Shown piece by piece: positions 26,141 through 36,077 of a DNA stretch of 64,000 nt. The DNA comes from an uncultured Bacteroidales bacterium (GTDB taxonomy: Bacteria; Bacteroidota; Bacteroidia; Bacteroidales; UBA932): positions 51,641 to 115,640 of the forward strand of contig CALVDF010000006.1 of the NCBI GenBank assembly GCA_944326245.1. Reading direction: 5' to 3'. How positions within the stretch are numbered: position 1 is the first letter of the stretch; every line of letters starts with the position of its first letter. The position numbers and the translations under genes are program-made. The notes beneath the pieces were generated by a model that did no database searches, was not told where the DNA came from, and worked only from the letters and a program-made list of their open reading frames with translations.

Positions 26141-27592
26141 CTATAATCTTCCGACGGATTTCAGGTAACGTGTACAAGCCAGTTTATAGTCTGCAACAGC
26201 TTCAATCCATGCTGTGCTGCACTGGCTCCATTGGGTCTGTGCTTCAAGTACATTGACCAGGGTTTCCATGCCCAGCTCATACTGGTCGCGGCAGACTTTC
26301 AGATTGTTCTCCGCACTTTGGAGAGCCGTTCTGGCCATGTCGGCCTGGAGGGCGGCTTCGGTGACCGTGTACCGGTTTTTTGTCATTTCCAGTTCCATGA
26401 GGCCGGATAGTCTGTCCAGCTCTTCCAGGGCCATCTCATGCTCCTTTTTTGCTGACTTTACCTTGAACCAACCCTCCCCCCATGCGAATATTGGAATCTT
26501 GAGTGTTGCCATGACTGTGAAGCCTGCCTGGTTGAGCAGGACTTCATCCTGGAGTTTGAGTCCGTAGGAGTATCCGTAGCTGGCAGTTACGCCAAGCTGG
26601 GGCAGGAAGTCGGAACGGACGAAGTCCACGTTGCGACGCTTGAGCTCGGCCTGCTCCCTTAGCAGCATGAAGTCAGCCCTGTTGGTGACGGAATCTGTAT
26701 CCGGACCGATGTCGTCCTGGGGCACAATGGCTGTGCTGTCCATATCGAATCCGCTCTGGTCTGCTTCTATTTCGGTAGTCAGCGGGAGGCCGAGAATGTG
26801 GCAGAGATTCATCATCGCGAGGCGGCGTCCGTTGCCTGCCTTGGCCAGGGCCAAGGCAGCGTTGTTACGCTGTATCTCTACTTTGAGGAGGTCGTTGGAT
26901 GTGGCCATCCCCACGTCTATTGCATTCCGTACAAATCTGTACATACTGTCGACGGTAGCGCTGAATTCTGCTGCTGTTTCTTCCAGTTTGCAGGTTTTGA
27001 CAAACAGCCAGTAGGCTTCGTCGACGGACAGTATCACTTCTGAAGACTTCAGTTCCGAGTTGAGTCCGGCCATTCTGGCTCCGGCGTCAGCCATGCGGTA
27101 TCCCGAGATGATTTTGCCGCCCATGAATATCGGCTGGGTTACGGAGATTCCTGCTGTAAACGTGTTTGCCAGATCCACCGACAGGGTCATGGGGGGAATT
27201 ACGGCGTATTGGTTGAATACGGGTATGCCGTTGTTGTACACTATGTTGCCTGCCGCATCCTTCATCAGGTCCGGGACCAGGTTCCCGTAGACATTCTTGT
27301 ATATGGGGAGGGCCCCTCCGCTGAAGTCGTAGTCGAACGAATTGGATGTCCACAGATATAGGCCGTATGCGGAAAATTTGGGCAGGAAATTGGTTATGAC
27401 GGCTTTGCGGTCCAATGAGGTTTTCTCTTCCAGCAGTCGGGCACTGCGCAGGACGGAACTGCTGTCAACGGCGATGGCCCTGCATTGTTCAAGGGTCAGA
27501 ACACGTTTCCGGGACTGGGCGGAAACAGAGAGGGTGCATGCCAGCAGAATCAGGACGGCAAAGGTATTGAGGTGTGTATGTTTCATGGTCAT
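26141..27592 (-). CDS. TolC-family outer-membrane efflux protein
   Basis: This encodes 483 residues with a signal peptide (to about residue 26, VSAQ). Two internally related halves rich in long helices are characteristic of TolC/OprM (for example EQCRAIAVDSSSVLRSARL early and LESAENNL-type heptads late), with strand segments such as ASYGYSYG. It forms the exit duct of a tripartite pump. The ATG at 27592 overlaps the pump stop (ATGA); a second ATG at 27586 is equally possible. It is the last gene of the adaptor-pump-TolC operon. No lipobox cysteine is seen at the signal end. Confidence 0.9.
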   Translation of the reverse strand: MTMKHTHLNTFAVLILLACTLSVSAQSRKRVLTLEQCRAIAVDSSSVLRSARLLEEKTSLDRKAVITNFLPKFSAYGLYLWTSNSFDYDFSGGALPIYKNVYGNLVPDLMKDAAGNIVYNNGIPVFNQYAVIPPMTLSVDLANTFTAGISVTQPIFMGGKIISGYRMADAGARMAGLNSELKSSEVILSVDEAYWLFVKTCKLEETAAEFSATVDSMYRFVRNAIDVGMATSNDLLKVEIQRNNAALALAKAGNGRRLAMMNLCHILGLPLTTEIEADQSGFDMDSTAIVPQDDIGPDTDSVTNRADFMLLREQAELKRRNVDFVRSDFLPQLGVTASYGYSYGLKLQDEVLLNQAGFTVMATLKIPIFAWGEGWFKVKSAKKEHEMALEELDRLSGLMELEMTKNRYTVTEAALQADMARTALQSAENNLKVCRDQYELGMETLVNVLEAQTQWSQCSTAWIEAVADYKLACTRYLKSVGRL

Positions 27593-30500
27593 GCCTTTTT
27601 AATCTTGAAGAACAATGAATACAATACCGGAAGGAATGCCAGGGTAATGAGTGTGCCGACTGTCAGTCCTCCCATTATGGTTACGGCCAGGGAACCGAAG
27701 AGCGGGTCAGTAACCAGCGGGGCCATGCCGAGGACCGTCGTCATGGAAGCCATCATCACCGGACGCAGGCGGGAGAGGGTAGAATCGACTATGGCCTTGT
27801 AGGGCTCAACACCCAGGCTCAGCTGGCGGTCTATTTCGTCGATGAGGACTATTCCGTTCTTGATCATCATACCTATGATGCCGAGGCATCCGACCATGGC
27901 TACGAAACCGAAGCTCATTCCGGCCGCAAGCATTCCGAAGACAATGCCTATTGCTACCAGGGGCAGGCAGCATACTATAATCAGAGGCTTGCGTATGTCC
28001 TTGAACAGGGCAATCATGATCAGCAGCATGATGATGATTGCGTGCGGGAAGTATTTGAACAGGTATCTGGTGGACTGGCTGCTTGCATCATACTCCCCAA
28101 GCCATGTGAGGGTATAGCCGTCAGGCAGTTCAATGGCTTCAATCCTGTCTTTCACGGCATTCCTTGCCTGTGCGGCTGTGTACCCGGCGGTATTGTTGCA
28201 CTGGGCCTTGATGGCTCTCTGCCCGTTGTAGTGACAGATCTTGGGCTCGTTCCATTCTATGCTTATGCCGGAGGTTACGGCATTGAGAGGAACCGGTCCC
28301 ACCAGGCGATCCAGAATATCTTCCATTCCGGTAGAGCCTGTCATAAGTCCCTGTACGGTTTCTTTGTTGGCGACTGAGGAGATGGAGGGGAGCAGACCCC
28401 ATACCGGGGTGTTGCGTATGCTTTCAACGGGATTCCCGTCCATTCCGGTGCTTCTTATCACTATTCCGATCTTTTCAGCCCCGTCGTTTAGTGTCCCGCA
28501 TGGGATTCCCTCTGCGGCTGCCATCACGGATATGCCGGCGGAACTCCTTGATATCCCGGCCTGGCGTGCGGCTGCCTGGTCATACTCGACTTTTACGGAA
28601 GGAACTGCCGGTGACCAGTCATCGGTTACGAGCCATGTGGCGTCGCTCTCTTCCATTATTGCCTGTGCCTGTGCGCAGAGGTCCTTGAGCACAGCCGGAT
28701 CGGGACCCTGGAACATGGCTTCTATAGGATACGGACGGTACATCAGATTGTATTGCTTGACTCTGGCGTATGCCTGCGGATAGTTTTCCAGCAGATATGC
28801 CTGTATCTGCGGTATGCTTTCCACCATCCTGTCGTAGTCGGCATAGTCGATGATGAGCTCCCCGTAGCTCAGGGACGGGTCGGCAATGGCTCTGACGAGG
28901 CAGTAACGGCCGGGAGTGGCACCGAGCGAGGTGACCACGTGGTTGACGTTGTCGTCCTGACGCAGGTAGGCTTCGATGGTCTGGAGGTCTTTCTCCACCT
29001 TGTCCGGCGAGGTGCCCTCCGGCATGCGGTATTCGATATATAGCTGCTTGTACACCATATCCGGGAAAAACATCTGTGGAATGTACCTGTAGCACCAGAT
29101 GCTGCCCAGGACAAGAATGACAGCTACGGCCACAGCGGTCAGGCGGTGGGAGAGAATATGGTCCAGAACTTTGCGGAACCAGCGGTATATGCCGGAGTCG
29201 AACGGGTCACGGCTGCCGTCGGCACTGCCTTTGGGGTATTTCAGCGTCAGGTCACAATGGACAGGCACATGGGTCAGGGCCAGGACCCAGCTTAGCAGAA
29301 GGGAGACGGCAATTACGATAAAAAGATCTCTGACATAGGTTCCTGCCATGTCGGGAGACATGAATATGGGGAAAAACGCCAGAATCGCTATCACTGTGGC
29401 GCCAAGCAGCGGCAGTGCGGTCTTCTTGCAGATATTGGTTAGGCACTGCGGTTTGGGTACTCCACGCTTCATGTCGACCAGGATACCGTCCACTATGACT
29501 ATCGCATTGTCTACCAGGATTCCCATCGCGACGATGAAGGAGCCTAGGGATACTCTCTGGAGGGTACCGTCCATCATGTCAAGTATGAAGAATGAACCGA
29601 ACACAATGGTTACCAAGCTGGTGGCAATGATGACTCCGCTGCGGAACCCCATGGTGAACATAAGCAGCAGGATAACGATGGCTATGGATTCTATCAGATT
29701 GACGATGAATGTATTGATGGATCCGCTTACCATTTCCGGCTGGAAGAATACCTTGTGGAATTCAATTCCTGCCGGTATGGATTCCGCCTTTATCTCTTCG
29801 AGACGCTGTTCAACCTGCCGGCCTATCTTGATGATGTCGGTGCCGGATTCAGCGGAGACAAGCAGGCCGATTGCCGGCTTCCCGTCGTATTTCATCGAGT
29901 TGCGTACTGGAGTCTGGTCGCCGAAGTAGACATCCGCAACGTCCGAGAGTTTAAGCCTGTCGTCCTCGTGTCCCTGTATGATGAGGTTTCTTATGTCATC
30001 TATGCTGCCGTAGGCATCTCCCATGCCGATCTTCATTCTGCTGTCGGGAGTATCGAAGTATCCGGAATAGATGACGGAACTCTGGGAGTTGAGGGTGGTG
30101 AGCAGCTCTGCAGGGTGGACTCCCATATTGGCCATGCGGTCGGTTTTCATGTCGATATATACGCAGCGGGTGCGCTCCCCGTATGTGATGGCCTTTGCAA
30201 CACCTTCGATGTTGCCTATTTCCCTGCATACCATATCGGCATACCGTCCGACGTCTTCGTAGCCATAACCGTCGAATGTAATGGCATAGAACATGCCGTA
30301 GACGTCCCCGTAGTCATCGAGTACCATGACTTGGGCGGAGGAGGGCAGGGTGGCCTTCGCGTCGTTGACCTTGCGCCTGAGCATGTCCCACCATTGCTGG
30401 GTCTCACTGTCGGGAGTCGTAGTCTTGAGTGTTACCGTGATGATGGCCATATCGTCGTAGGACTGTGAGGTGACAGTACCGACTTCGCTTATTTTCCGTA

Positions 30501-30711
30501 TGGTCTCTTCCAGCGGCCTGGTTACCTCAAGTTCCGTTTCATATGCAGTGGCTCCCGGATAGACTGCTGCCACTACGGCGACTTTTACCTTGATTTCAGG
30601 ATCCTCCAGCTTGCTCATGCTGTTGTATGCAAAGGCTCCGCCGACAATCAGGCATATTATGACGGCGACAACCAGAATCCTGTTCTTCAGTGCGTATTCT
30701 GCTATGTTCAT
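27589..30711 (-). CDS. RND-family efflux pump (AcrB/HAE-like)
   Basis: This encodes 1,040 residues with the 12-TM, two-large-loop layout of RND drug exporters. The N-terminal MNIAEYALKNRILVVAVII helix and the TM4 motif GILVDNAIVIVD are clear. In AcrB the equivalent TM4 stretch has two adjacent proton-relay aspartates; here the second is Asn, leaving one Asp. A second motif, GMMIKNGIVLIDEI, is at TM10 and holds the Lys seen in active pumps. The pump exports hydrophobic or amphipathic compounds from the periplasm; the substrate is unknown. It is co-transcribed with the adaptor (12 bases upstream) and TolC (overlapping 4 bases). Confidence 0.92.
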   Translation of the reverse strand: MNIAEYALKNRILVVAVIICLIVGGAFAYNSMSKLEDPEIKVKVAVVAAVYPGATAYETELEVTRPLEETIRKISEVGTVTSQSYDDMAIITVTLKTTTPDSETQQWWDMLRRKVNDAKATLPSSAQVMVLDDYGDVYGMFYAITFDGYGYEDVGRYADMVCREIGNIEGVAKAITYGERTRCVYIDMKTDRMANMGVHPAELLTTLNSQSSVIYSGYFDTPDSRMKIGMGDAYGSIDDIRNLIIQGHEDDRLKLSDVADVYFGDQTPVRNSMKYDGKPAIGLLVSAESGTDIIKIGRQVEQRLEEIKAESIPAGIEFHKVFFQPEMVSGSINTFIVNLIESIAIVILLLMFTMGFRSGVIIATSLVTIVFGSFFILDMMDGTLQRVSLGSFIVAMGILVDNAIVIVDGILVDMKRGVPKPQCLTNICKKTALPLLGATVIAILAFFPIFMSPDMAGTYVRDLFIVIAVSLLLSWVLALTHVPVHCDLTLKYPKGSADGSRDPFDSGIYRWFRKVLDHILSHRLTAVAVAVILVLGSIWCYRYIPQMFFPDMVYKQLYIEYRMPEGTSPDKVEKDLQTIEAYLRQDDNVNHVVTSLGATPGRYCLVRAIADPSLSYGELIIDYADYDRMVESIPQIQAYLLENYPQAYARVKQYNLMYRPYPIEAMFQGPDPAVLKDLCAQAQAIMEESDATWLVTDDWSPAVPSVKVEYDQAAARQAGISRSSAGISVMAAAEGIPCGTLNDGAEKIGIVIRSTGMDGNPVESIRNTPVWGLLPSISSVANKETVQGLMTGSTGMEDILDRLVGPVPLNAVTSGISIEWNEPKICHYNGQRAIKAQCNNTAGYTAAQARNAVKDRIEAIELPDGYTLTWLGEYDASSQSTRYLFKYFPHAIIIMLLIMIALFKDIRKPLIIVCCLPLVAIGIVFGMLAAGMSFGFVAMVGCLGIIGMMIKNGIVLIDEIDRQLSLGVEPYKAIVDSTLSRLRPVMMASMTTVLGMAPLVTDPLFGSLAVTIMGGLTVGTLITLAFLPVLYSLFFKIKKA

Positions 30712-30722
30712 GACAGGCCTGT

Positions 30723-31811
30723 TTACAGAAGGTTACCGACGTTGGTGGATGATTCGTCCGGCATGATCTTGACTTTCTGTCCCTGCTTGAGCGTATGTAC
30801 CCCGGCAGATACGACTTTCTCGCCTGCTTCAAGTCCGGAGATTATCCTGGCTCTTCCGTCCCGGTCGATGTCATCTGCGACAACTGTCCGCAAGGTGACT
30901 GATGGGCCGTCTTCCACAACCCACACGCAGCTTTCCCCGTTTTTCTCAAACAGCGCCGATGCCGGAACGAGTACTGCTTCATCATTGTCGGACACATACT
31001 CTATGCAGATCTCCGTACTGATGCCGGGATTGGGCATTGTACCGTCAGAAGATGGCTGCAATGCGTAACGCGCTGTGAACAACTGATTGAGATTGGCTTT
31101 CTTTGTTATGTCGATAAGATTGAGTTCGAATATCCTGCCAGGGTAGACATCGACTGTGCACCAGCTGCGGACCGCCCGGTCCATATTGACGAAGTCAGCG
31201 GCCGGTATGTCAGCCTTTACTATGGGGGCACCGTCGCTTATGAGGGAAATGACAGGCATCCCGGCTCCGACGGTCTCACCTGCTTCGAACAGTACCTGCT
31301 GGACGTAGCCGTCAAAAGGAGCGGTCATCTTGGTGTCTGCCAGTGCATTTTTGTGGGCATGGTACAGGGATGTGATCTGTTCCAGGCCATAGCGGGCCTT
31401 GTCGTAGTCGTTCTGGGTAGCACTTCCCCTGTCCGACAGTTCTATCACCCTTCCGGCTTCTGCCTTGACCTGTTCGTATTTGGCTGTTGTGGCTTCCAGC
31501 TGCAGGAGATAGTCGCGCTCTTCAATCTCGGCCAGGGTGTCGCCTTTTGACACGTGCTTCCCTTCCCGGAAATGAACTGCAGCGACGGGGCCTGCCACCC
31601 TGAATGACAGATTGACGTCCTGTGCCGGCAGGATTCTGCCCGGATAGGATACTGTCCGCGTGTTTCCGGTACATTCTGCTGTTGCCGTCCTTACGTTCTG
31701 AACGGTTACATGTTTTTCGCCGGACTTTGTGCCGGAAGCACAGCCGGTTGCTGTAAGCAGCAAAGAACCCATTGCGAGCGTTGCCGCAATGGTGGTGACA
31801 GCCTGTCTCAT
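30723..31811 (-). CDS. RND periplasmic adaptor (membrane fusion) lipoprotein
   Basis: This encodes 362 residues with a lipobox at TATGC (about residue 25). The HlyD/AcrA order is visible: a first half-lipoyl motif (RVAGPVAAVHFREGKHVSKGD), a helical hairpin (about 100-170), the second half-lipoyl (MTAPFDGYVQQVLFEAGETV), a beta-barrel and a C-terminal membrane-proximal domain (ISGLEAGEKVVSAG). It links the pump to TolC. It is the first gene of the efflux operon. A perfect palindrome, TTAATA-N3-TATTAA, lies 30-44 bases upstream and is a candidate operator. Confidence 0.93.
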   Translation of the reverse strand: MRQAVTTIAATLAMGSLLLTATGCASGTKSGEKHVTVQNVRTATAECTGNTRTVSYPGRILPAQDVNLSFRVAGPVAAVHFREGKHVSKGDTLAEIEERDYLLQLEATTAKYEQVKAEAGRVIELSDRGSATQNDYDKARYGLEQITSLYHAHKNALADTKMTAPFDGYVQQVLFEAGETVGAGMPVISLISDGAPIVKADIPAADFVNMDRAVRSWCTVDVYPGRIFELNLIDITKKANLNQLFTARYALQPSSDGTMPNPGISTEICIEYVSDNDEAVLVPASALFEKNGESCVWVVEDGPSVTLRTVVADDIDRDGRARIISGLEAGEKVVSAGVHTLKQGQKVKIMPDESSTNVGNLL

Positions 31812-31840
31812 CTTATTGTCTATTGTGTTTTAAACTTTAT

Positions 31841-31855
31841 TTAATAACCTATTAA
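31841..31855. promoter_or_regulatory. Candidate operator palindrome upstream of the efflux operon
   Basis: TTAATA-ACC-TATTAA is a perfect 6-bp inverted repeat with a 3-base spacer, 30 bases before the adaptor ATG. No regulator gene is adjacent, so the binding protein is unknown. In AT-rich DNA such a short palindrome can arise by chance. Confidence 0.35.
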
Positions 31856-31875
31856 TGTCAAGGAGCCAATGCCGC

Positions 31876-31911
31876 AAAAAATATACCATGGCAGGTTAAG
31901 GCATATTTTTT
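31876..31911 (-). terminator. Terminator after the tonB-like gene
   Basis: AAAAAATATGCC and GGTATATTTTTT (reverse-strand reading) form a stem of about 12 pairs with one G-T pair around a 12-base loop, ending in six T. It lies 31 bases after the tonB-like stop and before the efflux operon. Confidence 0.65.
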
Positions 31912-31941
31912 ATGTGCTGCGGAGCTTTACAAGTGAGGTAG

Positions 31942-32763
31942 TTATTGTGCCACGAAGCGGTAGACGATTTCTCCGGCCTGGTGCTCTGGCGCGTTTTGCG
32001 AAGCAGTGAATCTGGACCTGCCGGCGGCTTTGAGGGCGTAGTCCCTCAGGCACTGGTCAGGGGATGAAACGCTTTCAATGATTTTGGTACCGATGACATA
32101 TCCTTTGCGGTTGACAATGATGCTTACTGAAACGTCTCCGCCACCCATACACTTGTATGCAGGTACCGGCATGCTCATTGCCTTTCGTCCGTCGAGAGTG
32201 TAGGAAATGACGGAGGGACCCTGGTAAGCTTCGGTTTTCGTGTTCATTTCTTTTTTGTAGACTGTGCCCTGGTCGTCCGTCTCGGAGGCTTGTTCCGCTT
32301 CTTTTCTGGACTGGTTGAGGCGCTCCTGAAGTTCACGGGCTTCGCGGTAGATGTCTTCCGGATGTTCGAAACGGTCATCCTTAAGAGGTTTCGAAGCATC
32401 CACAGCCGCATTGCGTATCTGTTGGCTGCGGTTGTTGCGTGAAGAATTCAGAAGTGCATCCAGTTCGGCTTTGATCTCTTCGCTGACACTTTCCCGCATT
32501 TTTTCGCGTGCGGCTTTTGCCTCCTTTGCCTCCTGTGCCGAAAAATCAATCACGAAGGACGTGTCTGCCGCCAATTGTCTGTGAATTGACCATGAGAGCA
32601 GTATTATGATGACGGCAAGGTGGAATATGGCCGTGAGGTAAACCCCTGCCTTGTTGTCGCTGTCCAGCCTAAGCCATTTGCGCAGGAGTGCTGTCAAGCG
32701 GCTCCTGCGCAATCTGTCCATGTATGGACGGACCTGTCTACTTATTTTTGAGATGATTTTCAA
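31942..32763 (-). CDS. TonB-family protein with charged helical spacer
   Basis: This encodes 273 residues. A cytoplasmic basic N-terminus is followed by one membrane helix (about 40-60), then a charged, helical stretch (about 70-180) instead of the usual Pro-rich spacer. A TonB-like C-terminal domain ends it (VSVSIIVNRKGYVIGTKII onward). TonB passes energy from ExbB/ExbD to outer-membrane receptors. The missing Pro-rich arm suggests a shorter-range role or a TonB-like scaffold rather than a classical transducer. Its start overlaps the end of udk by 26 bases. Confidence 0.75.
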   Translation of the reverse strand: MKIISKISRQVRPYMDRLRRSRLTALLRKWLRLDSDNKAGVYLTAIFHLAVIIILLSWSIHRQLAADTSFVIDFSAQEAKEAKAAREKMRESVSEEIKAELDALLNSSRNNRSQQIRNAAVDASKPLKDDRFEHPEDIYREARELQERLNQSRKEAEQASETDDQGTVYKKEMNTKTEAYQGPSVISYTLDGRKAMSMPVPAYKCMGGGDVSVSIIVNRKGYVIGTKIIESVSSPDQCLRDYALKAAGRSRFTASQNAPEHQAGEIVYRFVAQ

Positions 32764-33355
32764 TGGTTGCTATCAGCATGTCTATGCCCACCTGATTGTG
32801 GCCACCCTGGGGCAGGATGAGGTCGGCATATCTTTTTGATGGTTCAATGAATTGGAGGTGCATGGGCTTCAGGGTCTTTTCGTAGCGGTCTATGACCTTG
32901 CCTACGTCCCGTCCCCTTTCCATCGTATCGCGGGCAATGACCCTGACCAGCCGGTCGTCCGGATCTGCATCCACGTACACGAGGATGTCCAGCATCTTGC
33001 GCAGTCTTTCATCCGTGAAAATGAGTATCCCTTCCACAAGGATGATGTGGGCGGGCTCGACTCTTACGGTTTCTGCGGCCCTTGTGCAGGTCAGATAGGA
33101 GTATATCGGTTGCTGGATGCTGTGTCCGTGCTGCAGCTCTCCGAGCTGTTGAATCAGCAGGTCGAAGTCAATGGCATCCGGATGGTCGAAATTGATCTTC
33201 TGGCGGTCTTCCAGGAGGGGAATGTCGCTGTTGTCCCTGTAATAGGAGTCCTGGGGGACAACCACGACTTCTCCTTCCTTGAAGTGTTCCGTGATTTTGC
33301 GGACGACTGTTGTTTTTCCTGAGCCGGTACCTCCGGCAATTCCGATTGTAAGCAT
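32738..33355 (-). CDS. udk: Uridine kinase
   Basis: This encodes 205 residues. The P-loop GGTGSGKTT is at residues 8-16, with the QDSYYRD segment and the family VEGILIF motif. It phosphorylates uridine and cytidine with ATP or GTP in the pyrimidine salvage pathway, in the cytoplasm. Its 3' end overlaps the tonB-like gene, and asnS ends 8 bases upstream, so asnS-udk-tonB may be one transcript. Confidence 0.95.
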   Translation of the reverse strand: MLTIGIAGGTGSGKTTVVRKITEHFKEGEVVVVPQDSYYRDNSDIPLLEDRQKINFDHPDAIDFDLLIQQLGELQHGHSIQQPIYSYLTCTRAAETVRVEPAHIILVEGILIFTDERLRKMLDILVYVDADPDDRLVRVIARDTMERGRDVGKVIDRYEKTLKPMHLQFIEPSKRYADLILPQGGHNQVGIDMLIATIENHLKNK

Positions 33356-33363
33356 TGTATCTG

Positions 33364-34758
33364 TTAGAATTCAGCTGATTTCGGTGTTCTGGGGAACGGT
33401 ATGACATCGCGGATATTGCTCATTCCGGTGACGAACAGCAGGAGACGTTCGAATCCGAGTCCGAATCCGCTGTGAGGCGCCGTACCGAAGCGGCGGGTAT
33501 CCAGATACCACCACAGGTTTGTCATGTCCATATGGAGTTCATTGATTCTGGCCATGAGTTTATCGTAGGATTCCTCCCTCTGTGAGCCTCCTATGATTTC
33601 TCCGATTTTAGGGAACAGGACGTCCATTCCGCGGACGGTTTTTCCGTCATCGTTCTGTTTCATGTAGAATGCCTTGATGTCCTTGGGGTAGTCTGTTAGG
33701 ATTACCGGTTTTCCGAAGTGTTTCTCGACAAGGTATCTTTCGTGCTCGCTCTGGAGGTCTATGCCCCATGATACCGGATATTCGAATTTGACGCCTGAAT
33801 TCATGAGGATATCCACGGCTTCAGTGTAGGTAGTCCTTACGAAATCAGTGTTTACGACACTCTTGAGCCTTTCGATAAGTTCCTTGTCGATCATGTTGTT
33901 GAGGAATATCAGATCGTCCATGCAGTTGTCCAGTGCATAGCGTACAAGGTATTTGATGAAATCCTCGGCGAGGTTCATGTTGTCCTCTATCTCGTAGAAG
34001 GCCATTTCAGGTTCGATCATCCAGAACTCGGCCAGATGTCTGGGTGTATTGGAATTCTCGGCTCTGAATGTCGGCCCGAAAGTGTAAATCTCTCCAAGGG
34101 CCATTGCACCTAGCTCGCCCTCAAGCTGTCCGCTTACTGTCAGGTTGGTACGGCGTCCGAAGAAGTCCTGGCTGTAGTCGACCTTGCCTTCCTGCGTGCG
34201 GGGAGGGTTGTCGATGTCCAGGGTCGTTACCTGGAACATCGCTCCGGCGCCTTCCGCGTCAGATGCAGTGATAAGAGGAGTGTGCAGGTAGTAGAAACCT
34301 TTGTCATTGAAGTATTTGTGTATGGCATAGGCCATTGCGTGACGTATTCTGAATACTGCTCCGAAAGTGTTCGTCCTGGGGCGCAGATGAGCTATCTCAC
34401 GCAGGAATTCCATGCTGTGGCCCTTTTTCTGCAGAGGGTATTTTTCCGGATCGGCAGTACCGTATACCAGGATTTTACCTGCCTGTATTTCAACTTTCTG
34501 GCCGCTGCCTATCGATTCTACCAGTTTGCCGGTTACGGCAATGCAGGCCCCTGTAGAGATATCCTTGAAGGATTCATCTGGAGTAAATGTAGCCATATCG
34601 CAGACTATCTGGATATTGTTGATGGTTGAACCGTCGTTCAGGGCTATGAATGTAATGTTCTTGTTGCCTCTTTTGGTTCTTACCCATCCTTTGGCAAGTA
34701 CTTCCTTGCCTGGAGTCTCCTTAAGGAGTTCTGCTATTTTCTGTCTCTGGAGTGTCAT
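33364..34758 (-). CDS. asnS: Asparaginyl-tRNA synthetase
   Basis: This class IIb aminoacyl-tRNA synthetase of 464 residues has an N-terminal OB-fold anticodon-binding domain ([21 protein letters not shown]) and a class II catalytic core containing [21 protein letters not shown] (motif 2 region) and [12 protein letters not shown] (motif 3). The NTPRHLAEF and following residues fit AsnRS rather than AspRS. It charges tRNA-Asn in the cytoplasm. It is upstream of udk by 8 bases. Confidence 0.96.
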   Translation of the reverse strand: MTLQRQKIAELLKETPGKEVLAKGWVRTKRGNKNITFIALNDGSTINNIQIVCDMATFTPDESFKDISTGACIAVTGKLVESIGSGQKVEIQAGKILVYGTADPEKYPLQKKGHSMEFLREIAHLRPRTNTFGAVFRIRHAMAYAIHKYFNDKGFYYLHTPLITASDAEGAGAMFQVTTLDIDNPPRTQEGKVDYSQDFFGRRTNLTVSGQLEGELGAMALGEIYTFGPTFRAENSNTPRHLAEFWMIEPEMAFYEIEDNMNLAEDFIKYLVRYALDNCMDDLIFLNNMIDKELIERLKSVVNTDFVRTTYTEAVDILMNSGVKFEYPVSWGIDLQSEHERYLVEKHFGKPVILTDYPKDIKAFYMKQNDDGKTVRGMDVLFPKIGEIIGGSQREESYDKLMARINELHMDMTNLWWYLDTRRFGTAPHSGFGLGFERLLLFVTGMSNIRDVIPFPRTPKSAEF

Positions 34759-34783
34759 TATATCGTGTGTTTTATTGTCTTGT

Positions 34784-35992
34784 TTAGAATTCTATGCCCA
34801 TTGCTTCGCATATTTTTACGGGGATCTCCGTATTGTCCATTCTTCCTGAGAACAGCTCGCTGCCGGCGCCGATTGCAAATACCGGTACATTGGCTCCCGA
34901 ATGGTCGGACGTCGTCCACCCTATGTGGGCCTCGTGCGAGAGTTCATCCATCTCTTCCCTTTCATCATCATCTGCGAAGTCTTTTGACCGGCTGATACCT
35001 TCGATTCTGTCGAAGTATACGTTGTATCCCTTTTTCCAGCTCATTGTAAGCCCTCCTGTCTCGTGGTCTGCCGTCACGACTATAAGAGTCTCGTCAGGAT
35101 GTTCATTGTAGAATTTTACGGCTTCAGCAACTGCATCGGAAAGGCTGAGCGTTTCAAGTATCATGGTCTTTGTGTCATTTGCATGGCTGGCCCAGTCTAT
35201 GCGGCCGCCTTCGGACATGATGAAGAAACCGGGGCAGTTGTCTTCATAGAGAAAGTCTATGGATGCCTTTACGAGGTCGGCCTGTGTCATGTCTCCGTCT
35301 TTCCTGTCGATAGCGTATGGCAATTCTGTCCTGTTCCGGCCGTTTTCCTGGAGCAGCATCATCTTCTTTGCTTCTGACTTCCTGCTGTTGAACTGCTCCA
35401 TTCCTTCAGCGATTATATAGCCGCTGGCTTCTATGGCGTCGTATACGGACGGCAGGTCTTCGTCGTCACCCGTGCTTTCAATGATTCCGCCGCCGGCAAA
35501 GAATTCAAAACCTGTTTCCGGCAGTTCACTTGCTATCTCGTAGTAGTTGCTGCGGGATGTGTTGTGCCCGTAGAATGCCCCTGGTGTTGCGTGGTTGATC
35601 CCTACTGTGGAAGAGATTCCCACTTTGTATCCTGCGTCATGGATCCTGTAGGATATGCTTTCTGTTTCTGACGAGTCCGGAGCGACACCGAGCATTCCGT
35701 TGTCAGTCTTGTTTCCTGTCGACAGTGCGGTGCCGGCTGCGGCAGAGTCAGTGATGAGGTTGGATGCCGAATGGGTAACGGCCCAGCCCAGGATAGGGAA
35801 GCGGGTAAAGGACAGCGGACTGCTGTCAAACTTCCCTTCGGTGTATCCAAGCCAGTACTCTGTAATTGATACGTGGTTGAATCCCATGCCGTCCCCTATG
35901 AAGTAGAATACGTATTTTGCTTTTTGTTCCTGCTGTGCGGAAAGCAGAAGCGGCACCAGTACGGTGATGATTGTAAGAAAAAATCTTTTCAT
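34784..35992 (-). CDS. Periplasmic alkaline phosphatase
   Basis: From the ATG at 35992 this gives 402 residues beginning with a signal peptide ([20 protein letters not shown]). An upstream ATG at 36016 would add eight residues and place charged residues before the signal, so it is less likely. The nucleophile motif [12 protein letters not shown], an N-terminal GDGMG metal site and later ADHETGG and DHSGANVP metal ligands are present. It hydrolyses phosphate monoesters in the periplasm using two Zn and one Mg. The gene follows a terminator that ends the exb operon. No pho box was identified. Confidence 0.92.
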   Translation of the reverse strand: MKRFFLTIITVLVPLLLSAQQEQKAKYVFYFIGDGMGFNHVSITEYWLGYTEGKFDSSPLSFTRFPILGWAVTHSASNLITDSAAAGTALSTGNKTDNGMLGVAPDSSETESISYRIHDAGYKVGISSTVGINHATPGAFYGHNTSRSNYYEIASELPETGFEFFAGGGIIESTGDDEDLPSVYDAIEASGYIIAEGMEQFNSRKSEAKKMMLLQENGRNRTELPYAIDRKDGDMTQADLVKASIDFLYEDNCPGFFIMSEGGRIDWASHANDTKTMILETLSLSDAVAEAVKFYNEHPDETLIVVTADHETGGLTMSWKKGYNVYFDRIEGISRSKDFADDDEREEMDELSHEAHIGWTTSDHSGANVPVFAIGAGSELFSGRMDNTEIPVKICEAMGIEF

Positions 35993-36021
35993 TATTTTTC
36001 GTATGTTTTCCATCAACTTAA

Positions 36022-36057
36022 AAATGGGTGTCCCACATGATCATGAGGCACCCATTT
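36022..36057 (-). terminator. Terminator of the exb operon
   Basis: A perfect 9-bp stem (AAATGGGTG / CACCCATTT) encloses an inner palindrome, CATGATCATG. On the reverse strand it is followed by TTTTAA. It separates the second exbD from the alkaline phosphatase gene. Confidence 0.75.
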
Positions 36058-36077
36058 CTCAATTACTGCCAAAAGAC

